A stretch of DNA of 64,000 bases from Clostridiales bacterium (GTDB lineage: Bacteria > Bacillota > Clostridia > Oscillospirales > CAG-272), in assembly GCA_022791195.1 (NCBI GenBank), contig JAAVYP010000004.1:1-64000 (forward strand), written 5' to 3'. The notes below the pieces were generated by a model, which saw only the letters and a list, made by a program, of their open reading frames with translations, did not search any database and was not told the DNA's origin. Position 1 is the stretch's first letter, and each line of letters starts with the position of its first letter. Of this stretch, positions 18,516 to 27,672 are shown piece after piece. Made by a program: the position numbers and the translations under genes.

Positions 18516-20732
18516 TCAACCGATTGTCTCACTTAGCAGCGCGTCCATTCTGGCAAAGCTTTCCTTGTTTTTTTCTTTCATCGCCTGGGCCTTTTTCTGC
18601 AAGAGAGACTTATCTTCCCGCATGGCTTCGTCGGCAAAACGCTGCAGCGCCGCTTCATCGATCCCGGCGGCAGGCATCAGCTTGGGATTGTCCAGTTCGG
18701 CAAACAGCGCGTCTACCTTGGGATCATACGACAAGCCAATAATCGGTACCCCTGCTGCGGCCGCGCAAATCAAGATATGCAGCCGCATGCCGCAGACAAA
18801 GGCCGCCTTGGCCAGTGTTGTGTACATCTCTGAAGAAGAGAGCTGCTCAATACAAAGTCCCCCGCATTTTTCACAAACCGCCCGGCAAATGGACAAATCC
18901 TTTTCCTTCTGCATCGGCAAAAACAAGGGCACAAGACCATAAGTTTTCTTCACATAAAGACAAAAACGCACCAGCTTGTCCTGGACTTCCCGGTCCAGCC
19001 ACTTCCATGCACGCAGAGATATGGCAAAATAAGCCTGTCCCGGGGCAAGACCCGCGCCAGCCAGCCAATGCCGGCACCAGCCTTCATCGGCCCCCTTCAT
19101 GCAAAACACGGGGTCGGCCGTCACCAGCACGCCGTCCGTCCTGACGCCCAGCTCCTCTAACATTTGCAAGGAAGCACGGTCTCGCACGACAATATCATTT
19201 ACCTGGGCCAAGGCTTTGGCCGCCCGCTGTTTATCTCGTTCTGAGGCAAACGGGCCGATGCCGTTGGCAAACAGCATCGTGCGAATGCCTGCACATTTGG
19301 CCAGCCGCAGCACCCATGTGTAATAAAGCAAAGAGCGCGAGCTGGTCACTGACTGTAACAGGCTGCCGCCGCCATAAATCAACACCTTGCCCCGGCGCAG
19401 CACATGCGCCATCATCACCGGATGGAATCGATTGATGCTGTGCACCCCAAACATCCGTCTTGTCTGCTTGGGCCGCCGGGAAAGAACCGTGAGCCGCGCA
19501 TCCGGATATTCGCCGTGAATACGCTCTAATATCACCTGCAAAAGGGCGTCGTCCCCCTTATTGCCAAAGCCATAATAACCATTCAGCAGAACCTCTCCCT
19601 GCCGATACCACGCATAGGGCTTCATGGCTTGGTAAACATCCATCGCGTCCTTGGCCATTTTATCGATTGAATAATGGGCCTCGACAATCGAACGGTTGTA
19701 CGCGCCCATACGCGCTTTTTCCTCTTCCGACAGGGCGAAGGCCTCGCGCAAAGAAGCGATCAGGGTCGGCACGTCCGCCATGGCCCGTCCGCGGCAGGTA
19801 AAGTTTGTGTCCAAAGCCTCCTGCAGAATCGTCTCGCGAAACAGGCCTAAATTTCCCTGCGAACCGGATAGGATCGTCACGCACTCGGCGCTCATGGCCT
19901 CCAGCGCCGCGCGGGAAACCCCCACAAAAATGTCCCCCCAGGCGCAAAACTGATTAATATCGGTTCTGGCCCCTGTCAGAATCAAAACCCGCCGGCCGAT
20001 TTGCTCATTGGCGGCCTCTGCTTCCTTTTTCAGTCTGGCAAAGGCGGTGCCGCCGCCCACCATCACGATTTGCATATCCGGATATTCACCCGCCAGTGCT
20101 TTGGCGGCTTCGACGAGATGAAAGCCGATATGCGCCGCTTCGTTATCAATACGCGAAACATACAAAACCCGCGGGCCGTTCTCTTTTAGGCCAAATTCAC
20201 GCTTCACCCGGGAAGCATCTGTCTCTTTGCGATACCGCGCGGTGTCGATGCCGTTAATGGTAATCGAAATCGTGTCCGAGGGAACCTTGTAGTTGCGAAT
20301 TAAATATTCTTTGATATCATAGCTGACCGCCAGCGTCCTCTCGCCCCAATTAGAAATGAGCTTCCAGAACAGGCTGACGTCATAGGTTCCGTGCGCGCTG
20401 GTCACAAACCGGAATTTTAAGCGCTTGGCTAACAGTCCGCATAGAAAAGCAGGGATGCGCGCATGCGCATGGACCACATCAAACCGCTCTTTTTTAATCA
20501 GCGCTTTTAGTAACCGATAGCTTTGCAGAACACAGCGCGGCTTCTTTGAATGCAGGGGAATGCGCACATGCTTCACGCCGGCTTCGGCCAATTCAGAAAC
20601 ATACACCCCCCCGTTTGAGGCCACGCTCACATCATATCCGTTCTTTTTCAGCGCTTTTGCCAATTCGGTGATATGCGTTTCGGCGCCGCCGATATCAAGG
20701 GCCATGGTCGTCAACAATATTTTATCCGCCAT
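18516..20732 (-). CDS. Fusion: GT4-type glycosyltransferase (N-term) + polysaccharide pyruvyl transferase CsaB (C-term)
   Basis: N-term DIGGAETHITELAKALKKNGYDVSVAS and VLYVSRIDNEAA; C-term LLNGYYGFGNKGDDALLQVILERI..LSRRPKQTRRMFGVHSINR and VPIIGLSYDPKVDALF. Confidence 0.9.
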   Translation of the reverse strand: MADKILLTTMALDIGGAETHITELAKALKKNGYDVSVASNGGVYVSELAEAGVKHVRIPLHSKKPRCVLQSYRLLKALIKKERFDVVHAHARIPAFLCGLLAKRLKFRFVTSAHGTYDVSLFWKLISNWGERTLAVSYDIKEYLIRNYKVPSDTISITINGIDTARYRKETDASRVKREFGLKENGPRVLYVSRIDNEAAHIGFHLVEAAKALAGEYPDMQIVMVGGGTAFARLKKEAEAANEQIGRRVLILTGARTDINQFCAWGDIFVGVSRAALEAMSAECVTILSGSQGNLGLFRETILQEALDTNFTCRGRAMADVPTLIASLREAFALSEEEKARMGAYNRSIVEAHYSIDKMAKDAMDVYQAMKPYAWYRQGEVLLNGYYGFGNKGDDALLQVILERIHGEYPDARLTVLSRRPKQTRRMFGVHSINRFHPVMMAHVLRRGKVLIYGGGSLLQSVTSSRSLLYYTWVLRLAKCAGIRTMLFANGIGPFASERDKQRAAKALAQVNDIVVRDRASLQMLEELGVRTDGVLVTADPVFCMKGADEGWCRHWLAGAGLAPGQAYFAISLRAWKWLDREVQDKLVRFCLYVKKTYGLVPLFLPMQKEKDLSICRAVCEKCGGLCIEQLSSSEMYTTLAKAAFVCGMRLHILICAAAAGVPIIGLSYDPKVDALFAELDNPKLMPAAGIDEAALQRFADEAMREDKSLLQKKAQAMKEKNKESFARMDALLSETIG

Positions 20733-20815
20733 CCAAAATCCTCTCTAATGCCAACTCTCGTTTTTGTTGCTTCATACGAATCGGCGCACGAATGTGCGCC
20801 GATTTTTCAGTCGTC

Positions 20816-21820
20816 TTATTCGTCCAACACTATGGTTCCGTTTGAGAATTTGCCGGTATAGGTCCGGCCGCTGGGCCATTTATAGGTGCCCGTGCCGTTT
20901 GGCTGATCCGCGCTGAAATCGCCGGTATAGCTCTCGCCGTTTTTCCACGTATACGTGCCGGTTCCCTCTTTTTTATCATCGACAAATTCACCGGTGTAGA
21001 CATCGCCATTCGCATAGGTCATGGTGCCCATGCCGTTTTTTAAATTGCCGGAAAAATTGCCTTCATAAGAGTCTCCGCCGGCATAAGTCTGTTTGCCGGC
21101 ACCCTCGCGCAGGTTGTTGACAAAGTTCCCGGTATAGCTGTCTCCGTTTGAAAAGGTCATAGTTCCCTGGCCTGAACGCACGCCGTCCTTAAAGCTGCCT
21201 TGGTAGATATCCCCGTTTTTAAAGGTATAGGTCCCCTCGCCCGAAATGACGTCGTTGACAAAGGTTCCCTCATAGACATCGCCGTCCTCAAAGACATACT
21301 TGCCCTGGCCGTGTTTCAGCATCTTTTTGGTTTCGCCCTTGTACACATCCCCGTTGGAATACGCAATTGTGTTGTTGCTGGCCCGCACTCTGGCCGTTTT
21401 GTCTGAATACACAACCAGGCCGTTTGTCGGGTCGCCCGAGCCGTTTACCCGTCCGATATATTTCACCGTGGTCGTTTCCTCTGCCCGCACAATTTTATAG
21501 GACATATAGCGGAATCCGGCTAAGAATAAAATTAAAAACATCAAAAGCACGGCCAGCAGCGCCACAATGAATATATTGCGTAAAATCATGCCGATGGTGC
21601 GGTGCTTCTTCGGCCTCTTGGCGGCCGCTGACGGCGTGCGCGGCCTTGCGGACGCCTGCGTGCTGCCGGCAGGTCTTGCCCCGCCCGACGCACTGCGCAC
21701 CGGTCTGTGTGCGGGGCGCGGTCTTTGTTGGCCGGCGCCTTGCGGACGCTGGCCGGAAGGCGTGTTTCGGCGTGCCCCCTGATTCTGGTTTGATCTGGGT
21801 CCCCTTCCCTGATTATCCAT
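20816..21820 (-). CDS. Membrane-anchored MORN-repeat protein
   Basis: Low-complexity basic N-term, one TM (NIFIVALLAVLLMFLILFLAGF), then serial G.Y.F.nGD.Y.G.F.n....G.G MORN repeats. Confidence 0.9.
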   Translation of the reverse strand: MDNQGRGPRSNQNQGARRNTPSGQRPQGAGQQRPRPAHRPVRSASGGARPAGSTQASARPRTPSAAAKRPKKHRTIGMILRNIFIVALLAVLLMFLILFLAGFRYMSYKIVRAEETTTVKYIGRVNGSGDPTNGLVVYSDKTARVRASNNTIAYSNGDVYKGETKKMLKHGQGKYVFEDGDVYEGTFVNDVISGEGTYTFKNGDIYQGSFKDGVRSGQGTMTFSNGDSYTGNFVNNLREGAGKQTYAGGDSYEGNFSGNLKNGMGTMTYANGDVYTGEFVDDKKEGTGTYTWKNGESYTGDFSADQPNGTGTYKWPSGRTYTGKFSNGTIVLDE

Positions 21821-21947
21821 GTTCTCTTTCCTTTCCTGCGCACAGGCTTTCACCAAATGCGCTTGTTACATGCGTTTTTCAACGGCGCTTTCCGAAATCA
21901 TTCCATTCGGATTTATTTTTCCCGGGTTCGCTTCCCGCCGGTTCCGC

Positions 21948-22439
21948 TTAGCCGCTAAAAACATTTTTCAGCATTTGCAGCAATTCGGGTATCACGGCGG
22001 CCAAAATAACAGCGGCAACGGCAAACAAAACAATCGCGATGACTACCGTCACGACATTCGCGTTTTTCGCGTCATACCGCATCGAGGCCCGCAGCTTGGT
22101 TTCAGGCAAAATATAATAGCGTGCCTCCAGCATGACAATCTGCTTTTTCTTTTTCTTCGTTATCACACGGCCCGGCACAATGCCCACATATTTATGCGCG
22201 GCCCCCCGCTCGCTTAACATAAACCGCAGCAGCCATTCGCTCTTAAACCCAAGCTCGGCCGCCCGCAGTGCCTTTTCGGGGGTGTCTGCCCCCGCCCGAA
22301 TCAGCGTTCTGATCATCCGTCCCGGCCATTTCATTTGATACAGCATGCCAAGGCAGGCCGCCGCAATGCCGACCACAAAACCCATGAGCACAAAGCGCAG
22401 ATTGGGCTGTGCGGTGTAGGTGAATATTTCTTGAAACAA
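21948..22439 (-). CDS. Membrane protein of unknown function
   Basis: TM at both termini; YQMKWPGRMIRTLIRAGADTPEKALRAAELGFK; no family recognised. Confidence 0.6.
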   Translation of the reverse strand: MFQEIFTYTAQPNLRFVLMGFVVGIAAACLGMLYQMKWPGRMIRTLIRAGADTPEKALRAAELGFKSEWLLRFMLSERGAAHKYVGIVPGRVITKKKKKQIVMLEARYYILPETKLRASMRYDAKNANVVTVVIAIVLFAVAAVILAAVIPELLQMLKNVFSG

Positions 22440-22453
22440 AGCTGCACCTTTCT

Positions 22454-23737
22454 TTATTGCGGCCGCAGTACGGTTTTTCCGCCCATGTACGGCTGCAATG
22501 CTTCGGGAATGGTCACACTGCCATCCTCTTGATAATGATTTTCCATAAACGCAATCAGCATACGCGGCGGTGCCACACAGGTGTTGTTCAGCGTATGCGC
22601 CAGATAATTTCCGTTTTCCGATTTGACACGGATTTTAAGCCGCCTTGCCTGCGCGTCGCCCAAGTTCGAGCAGGAGCCAACCTCAAAATATTTCTTTTGC
22701 CGCGGGCTCCAGGCTTCTACATCCACACTTTTCACCTTCAAATCAGCCAAATCGCCCGAACAGCATTCTAAGGTTCTGACCGGAATTTCCAGTGTTCTGA
22801 AAAAGGCCACGGTTGTCTGCCAAAGGGTGTCAAACCATAGGGGCGACTCTTCAGGCTTGCAGACCACGATCATTTCCTGCTTTTCAAACTGGTGAATGCG
22901 GTAAACGCCCCGTTCCTCAATCCCATGCGCGCCCTTTTCCTTGCGGAAACAGGGACTATAGGAGGTCAGCTTGCAGGGCAGCGACTGCTCGGGAATGTGG
23001 CTGTCAATAAATTTGCCGATCATCGAATGCTCTGAGGTACCGATCAGATACAGATCCTCTCCCTCAATCTTATACATCATGGCGTCCATCTCGGCAAAGC
23101 TCATTACGCCCGAAGCCACCTGGCTGCGGATCATATAAGGCGGAATGCAATAGGTAAAGCCCTTGTCGATCATAAAATCCCGGGCATAGGACAAGATCGC
23201 GCTGTAGAGTCTGGCCACATCGCCCATCATATAATAGAAGCCGTTTCCGGCCACCCGGCCGGCGCTGTCTAAATCTAACCCGTTGAGTCTTTCCATAATC
23301 TCGGTGTGATATGGAATTTCATAGTCGGGCACAACCGGTTCGCCAAAACGCTCTCTTTCTACATTTTCCGAATCATCCTTGCCGATCGGAACCGAAGGGT
23401 CAATGATGTTTGGAATCACACTCATGACCTTGGTCAGCGCCTCGTCCAGCTCGCGGCCGTCGGCCGTTAACTGCTCCAAACGATCAGCAAATTCAGCGAC
23501 CTTTTTCTTAGTCTGCTCGGCTTCTTCTTTTTTGCCCTGGGCCATCAGCCCGCCGATTTCCTTGGAAAGAGCGTTTCGCTGGGCACGCAGGGTCTGTTCC
23601 TCTTGTCCGGCTGCCCGCTTTTGATCGTACAGGCTGATTGCCTCATCCACAAGGGGCAGCTTCTCGTCCTGAAACTTTTTCTTTATATTTTCCTTTACAA
23701 GCTCGGGATTTTCCCGCAAAAATTTAATATCCAGCAT
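22454..23737 (-). CDS. serS: Seryl-tRNA synthetase
   Basis: MLDIKFLRENPELVKENIKKK; PCFRKEKGAHGIEERGVYRIHQFEKQEMIV; NNTCVAPPRMLIAFMENHYQEDGSVTIPEALQPYMGG. Confidence 0.97.
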   Translation of the reverse strand: MLDIKFLRENPELVKENIKKKFQDEKLPLVDEAISLYDQKRAAGQEEQTLRAQRNALSKEIGGLMAQGKKEEAEQTKKKVAEFADRLEQLTADGRELDEALTKVMSVIPNIIDPSVPIGKDDSENVERERFGEPVVPDYEIPYHTEIMERLNGLDLDSAGRVAGNGFYYMMGDVARLYSAILSYARDFMIDKGFTYCIPPYMIRSQVASGVMSFAEMDAMMYKIEGEDLYLIGTSEHSMIGKFIDSHIPEQSLPCKLTSYSPCFRKEKGAHGIEERGVYRIHQFEKQEMIVVCKPEESPLWFDTLWQTTVAFFRTLEIPVRTLECCSGDLADLKVKSVDVEAWSPRQKKYFEVGSCSNLGDAQARRLKIRVKSENGNYLAHTLNNTCVAPPRMLIAFMENHYQEDGSVTIPEALQPYMGGKTVLRPQ

Positions 23738-23751
23738 TTCTTACGCTTCCT

Positions 23752-24633
23752 CTATTCATCTTCTAAAATATTATGCCCGCAAATCTGTTTTAGCAGAGCT
23801 TCTAAATCATCATCATCTTCAAAAAACAATTCGATTTTCTGGCTGCGGCCGCCATAGGCTATGTTCACCCGCCGGCCAAGCATCCGCTGGGCTTTGGCCG
23901 CCAACCGGCCGACATAATCCACTTCGCCGCCCGTCGGCTCTTTCCCGACAGAAGCGACCGGCTGCTGATTTTTCTTTCGCACCAACCCTTCCGCCTCTCG
24001 CACCGACATGTTTTTTTCCTCTATCATATCGGCGCACGCGAGCATGTCGTCGGTATTTTTCAAGCCGAGCAGGGTGCGGGCATGTCCCGCGCTGAGCTGG
24101 CCTGCGCCCACCCGCTGCAAAAGCGGTTCGGGCAGGTCTAAGAGCCGCAGCATATTGGCAATCGCCGGCCGGCTTTTGCCGATTCGCTTCGCGATGCCCT
24201 CTTGGGTCAGGCCGTATTCTTCAATCAGCGCCTTGTATCCAAGTGCTTCTTCCAGCGGGTTCAGATCCTCTCGCTGGATATTCTCTATCAGCGCGACTTC
24301 GGCTGTCTTTTGATCGTCATAATCAGAGATAATCACCGGCACTTCGGATAGGCCCGCCATTTTCGCGGCACGCCAGCGCCGCTCTCCCGCGATGATTTCA
24401 TAAAATCCGCCTGCGGCCGGCCGGACAATGATGGGTTGTATCAAGCCATGCACAGCGATCGAATCGGCCAGCGCCGAAAGTCCCTCCTGATCAAAGGTTT
24501 TGCGGGGCTGGTCGGCCCGCGGTTCAATATCAGCCAGCCGCAGCATGTTGACGCCTGAGGCCGCTTCTTCTGTATTATCGACAAAAATTGCGTCCAGTCC
24601 GCGGCCAAGGCCGCTTGTCCTTGTCTTTGCCAT
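23752..24633 (-). CDS. parB: Chromosome-partitioning protein ParB/Spo0J
   Basis: GLGRGLDAIF, IEPRADQPRKTFDQEGLSALADSIAVHGLIQPIIVRP, GERRWRAAKMAGLSEVPVII, ENIQREDLNPLEEA. Confidence 0.95.
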   Translation of the reverse strand: MAKTRTSGLGRGLDAIFVDNTEEAASGVNMLRLADIEPRADQPRKTFDQEGLSALADSIAVHGLIQPIIVRPAAGGFYEIIAGERRWRAAKMAGLSEVPVIISDYDDQKTAEVALIENIQREDLNPLEEALGYKALIEEYGLTQEGIAKRIGKSRPAIANMLRLLDLPEPLLQRVGAGQLSAGHARTLLGLKNTDDMLACADMIEEKNMSVREAEGLVRKKNQQPVASVGKEPTGGEVDYVGRLAAKAQRMLGRRVNIAYGGRSQKIELFFEDDDDLEALLKQICGHNILEDE

Positions 24634-24701
24634 ATTTTTCTCCCTGTCTTTTGCAAAGGATTCTTGTTTTCTCGCGAAAGAATCCCTCGTTTTTCATCCA
24701 T

Positions 24702-25487
24702 TTATCCGTTATTGGTGCGGTCGGCCAGCTCTTTGGCAATCGCCGCGTAGGCCTCTGCCCCTTTTGAATATTTATCGTAATATCGAATCGGCTTGCCGTA
24801 TGAAGGCGCCTCTGAAAGCCGCACATTTCTTGGCACGGGTGTTTTAAAAATCCGTTCCCGATAGTATTTCTTGATCTCTTCTAACACTTGCAGCGAAAGA
24901 TTCAGCCGGCCGTTGAACATGGTGATCAAAATTCCCGTGATATCCAACGCCGAATTGTAGTGCTTTTTCACCTGTTTAATCGTCATGGCCAGCTGGGAAA
25001 GTCCCTCTAAGGCGAAAAATTCACACTGCATGGGAATGACCACCCCTTCGGCAGCCGCCAACGCATTGATCGTCAAAATCCCCAGCGAAGGCGGACAGTC
25101 GATGATCACGTAATCAAACGCAAACTGCGCCTCCTCTAAGGCGCGGCGAAAACGACCCTCCCGGTTATCGGCCCCCACCAGTTCAAATTCAGCGCCGGCC
25201 AAATTCATATTGGCAGGCAGCAACCATAAATTTTGAAACGCGGTTTTGATACAGGCAGAGCTTAGCTCCACCCGTGAGATAAGCACATCATAGGCCGTTG
25301 CCTGCATGCCGCGCTTGTTCGCGCCCACGCCGCTGGTTGTATTCCCCTGCGGGTCCAAATCAACTAACAAAACCCGATAACCCATAAACCCAAGCTCGGC
25401 TGCTATGTTGATGGCTGACGTGGTTTTGCCAATTCCGCCTTTTTGGTTGGCAAACGCAATCACTTTCGCTTTTTTCGCCTGCTGCAT
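24702..25487 (-). CDS. parA: Chromosome-partitioning ATPase ParA/Soj
   Basis: IAFANQKGGIGKTTSAINIAAELG, LLVDLDPQGNTTSGVG, DYVIIDCPPSLGILTINALAAAEGVVIPMQ. Confidence 0.96.
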   Translation of the reverse strand: MQQAKKAKVIAFANQKGGIGKTTSAINIAAELGFMGYRVLLVDLDPQGNTTSGVGANKRGMQATAYDVLISRVELSSACIKTAFQNLWLLPANMNLAGAEFELVGADNREGRFRRALEEAQFAFDYVIIDCPPSLGILTINALAAAEGVVIPMQCEFFALEGLSQLAMTIKQVKKHYNSALDITGILITMFNGRLNLSLQVLEEIKKYYRERIFKTPVPRNVRLSEAPSYGKPIRYYDKYSKGAEAYAAIAKELADRTNNG

Positions 25488-25708
25488 GGCTCGTCCCCCT
25501 TATCTCTAAATATATATACTATTATATCTTTTGACGTACAAAAAGTCAATAAGACATTCATGATGTCAACAATATATTCCGAAGCTACCCCCCTTGTTAA
25601 ACGGGCGGGCCTTTATAAGGGGGTACGGAAAGTTGATCTTTTTAAAGGGGTGCATTCGTAACGATAAGGCTTCTTTTTTCTGCCTGTGCAGGGTTTTCCC
25701 CCCGTGCC

Positions 25709-25760
25709 AGCTTGCTTGCACATGCCAACTTGCTTGCCCGAGCAAGCAGGCTTGCTCGTA
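25709..25760. repeat. Short inverted/direct repeats next to parS
   Basis: agcttgcttgcacatgccaacttgcttgcccgagcaagcaggcttgctcgtac: repeated cttgcttg arms and gcaagcaggcttgc hairpin. Confidence 0.6.
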
Positions 25761-25771
25761 CAGAAAGGGGA

Positions 25772-25787
25772 TGTTTCACGTGAAACA
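25772..25787. promoter_or_regulatory. parS: parS centromere-like site
   Basis: tgtttcacgtgaaaca, exact 16-bp palindrome matching the parS consensus TGTTNCACGTGAAACA, between parA and the noc-like gene. Confidence 0.95.
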
Positions 25788-25843
25788 TCCCCTTTACCCC
25801 TTGCCTTGATCGCTGACCGCTTGTCCACATCATGCTCCCTTTT

Positions 25844-26716
25844 TTATTTAGGAATAACAATGGTCAGCGTAATTTCTTTTTCGTTTTCATTTTTTGTGCT
25901 GGCCGCTGAAATGCCCGCTTTTTTTAGGATAGACACGGCTTTATCAATGGAATTATAGAACAAACGCATATCCTTAATGATATATTTTCGTTTTGTTTTT
26001 CCCTGTGTCAGCTCGGTCAGCACCGTCTCTACATACTCTTCGGTCGCCGCCACATTTAAATGACGGGCGGCGGTATTCCGAATGACCTCTGTACGTTTCT
26101 CTTCATCTGAAATCCGAAGAAATGCCCGCGCATGCCGTTCGGTAAGCCCCGCTTTCATAATACACTCCCGCTCAACGGCTGAAAGACGCAATATACGCAG
26201 CTTATTGGCGATATACGGCTGCGAACAGCAAAGACGCTCGGCTATCTGCTCCTGCGTCATATCGTAAATCTTAATCAGCGCGGCAATCGCGTTCGCTTCC
26301 TCAAACATATTCAGATTTTCTCTTTGAATATTTTCAATAATCGCTATTTCTGCACTTTTCTTGGAATCCGCATTAATAATTAAGCAGGGGACATGGCTCA
26401 TGCCAATCAACATAGCCGCACGCAGCCGCCTTTCGCCCGCTACCAATTGAAACAAACCGCCGTCCATGACGTTTTCATCCATAATACGGCGGACAGACAA
26501 TGGTTGTAACATGCCATATTGCCGAAGGCTCTCGGCCAAGCGAATGATCGCTTCATCCTGAAAGCTCTTTCTCGGCTGCGCCGGATTCGCGCAAATGCGA
26601 TCGACGGAAATGGTATGAACCCGGCCATATTCCAATCGTTGTTTCAGCGTGAGCTCCCGCTTTTTCAAGACTCGTACTTGCTCGCGCAGCGCGTCACACT
26701 CATTATGGTTTCCCAA
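25844..26716 (-). CDS. noc: Second ParB-family protein, Noc-like
   Basis: ISVDRICANPAQPRKSFQDEAIIRLAESLRQYGMLQPLSVRR, GERRLRAAMLIGMSHVPCLII, ENIQRENLNMFEEANAIAALI; upstream of parA-parB as noc usually is. Confidence 0.85.
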   Translation of the reverse strand: MGNHNECDALREQVRVLKKRELTLKQRLEYGRVHTISVDRICANPAQPRKSFQDEAIIRLAESLRQYGMLQPLSVRRIMDENVMDGGLFQLVAGERRLRAAMLIGMSHVPCLIINADSKKSAEIAIIENIQRENLNMFEEANAIAALIKIYDMTQEQIAERLCCSQPYIANKLRILRLSAVERECIMKAGLTERHARAFLRISDEEKRTEVIRNTAARHLNVAATEEYVETVLTELTQGKTKRKYIIKDMRLFYNSIDKAVSILKKAGISAASTKNENEKEITLTIVIPK

Positions 26717-26791
26717 TGGTAATCACCTCTTGAAGAGAGTTTACCAATTTTTGCCAATTATTTCCACCGAATTCTGTCGATTACCGAAATT

Positions 26792-26899
26792 ATTACTAAT
26801 TTCAATGAATGCTAATTTCAATTATTACTAATTTCAATGAATGCTAATTTCAATTAAGCTAATTTAAATTATGGCTACTTTCAATGAATGCTAATTGAA
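26792..26899. repeat. AT-rich iteron-like direct repeats upstream of noc-like gene
   Basis: attactaatttcaatgaatgctaatttca at 26792-26820 and 26824-26852 (32-bp period); third core tttcaatgaatgctaat at 26879-26895. Confidence 0.85.
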
Positions 26900-26923
26900 A
26901 GTAATTCCAAGCATTTTTACTGA

Positions 26924-27178
26924 TTAGATCAATTCTTCTGCTAAATCAAAGAAAAATTCTGGACGCACAAGAGAACGGCATATTTTTTCAAACATATTCG
27001 TCGCATGATGCAGATCAGTCCCAACCTCTTCTAAATAAGACATATCTCTGTTTGTCAACACAAATATAGAATAGATTGTTTTTCCATAGCTGCCAACAGA
27101 CTCGACCAGCTTGTAGGTCGTTTCGATTCCTGCCTCATCTTTTATCATTGTATTTTTTATAATTTTGCCATATCTCAT
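26924..27178 (-). CDS. Small uncharacterised protein (possibly DUF6514-like)
   Basis: 84-aa ORF MRYGKIIKNTMIKDEAGIETTYKLVESVGSYGKTIYSIFVLTNRD; own AT-rich flanks. Confidence 0.6.
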   Translation of the reverse strand: MRYGKIIKNTMIKDEAGIETTYKLVESVGSYGKTIYSIFVLTNRDMSYLEEVGTDLHHATNMFEKICRSLVRPEFFFDLAEELI

Positions 27179-27551
27179 TGCTTTGCCAGAATATTCATTT
27201 CTTTTTCTTTCTAATATATTTTCATATTACCTTAAAACAAACGGTTTGTAAAGCGAGTTTATCTTTTATAATTCGACATGATATTCGATATTATCCCATT
27301 TTATACCCGTCTTTTTCTATACCCACCGCGATCTCTTTCAAATACCACTAAATTTCTACAAAAAAACCTACTGTTAATTGACATAAATCTTCAAAGTGAA
27401 ACAGTGTGGAAACACATTACCAGTTATTTCCACTTGCTTTGTTCTTATTATAGCTCATTTTGCTTCACAAATCAACCATTTTACGAAAATTTTTGGTAAT
27501 TATTACCTTTTATTCCCTTTATTGCTATTTTTGGGTCTGCTGTTAGCAAAA

Positions 27552-27592
27552 AAGAACCAGAGAAAATCATTCTTTCTCTGGTTCTCTTCTAT
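27552..27592. terminator. Intrinsic terminator-like hairpin
   Basis: agaaccagagaaa-atcattc-tttctctggttct; flanked by A-rich and T/C-rich sequence. Confidence 0.7.
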
Positions 27593-27614
27593 ATACTAAA
27601 AATCTTCGTTTCTG

Positions 27615-27672
27615 AAAGTTCGCTGGTTCCGGCAAGGCAAAGCGAAGCAAATTTTTTATTTGCTTCTATTTC
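27615..27672. repeat. Partial copy of palindromic repeat family B (B4)
   Basis: gttcgctggttccggcaaggcaaagcgaagcaaattttttatttgcttc shares the gaagcaaat..atttgcttc and ggcaaagc modules with B1-B3. Confidence 0.55.
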
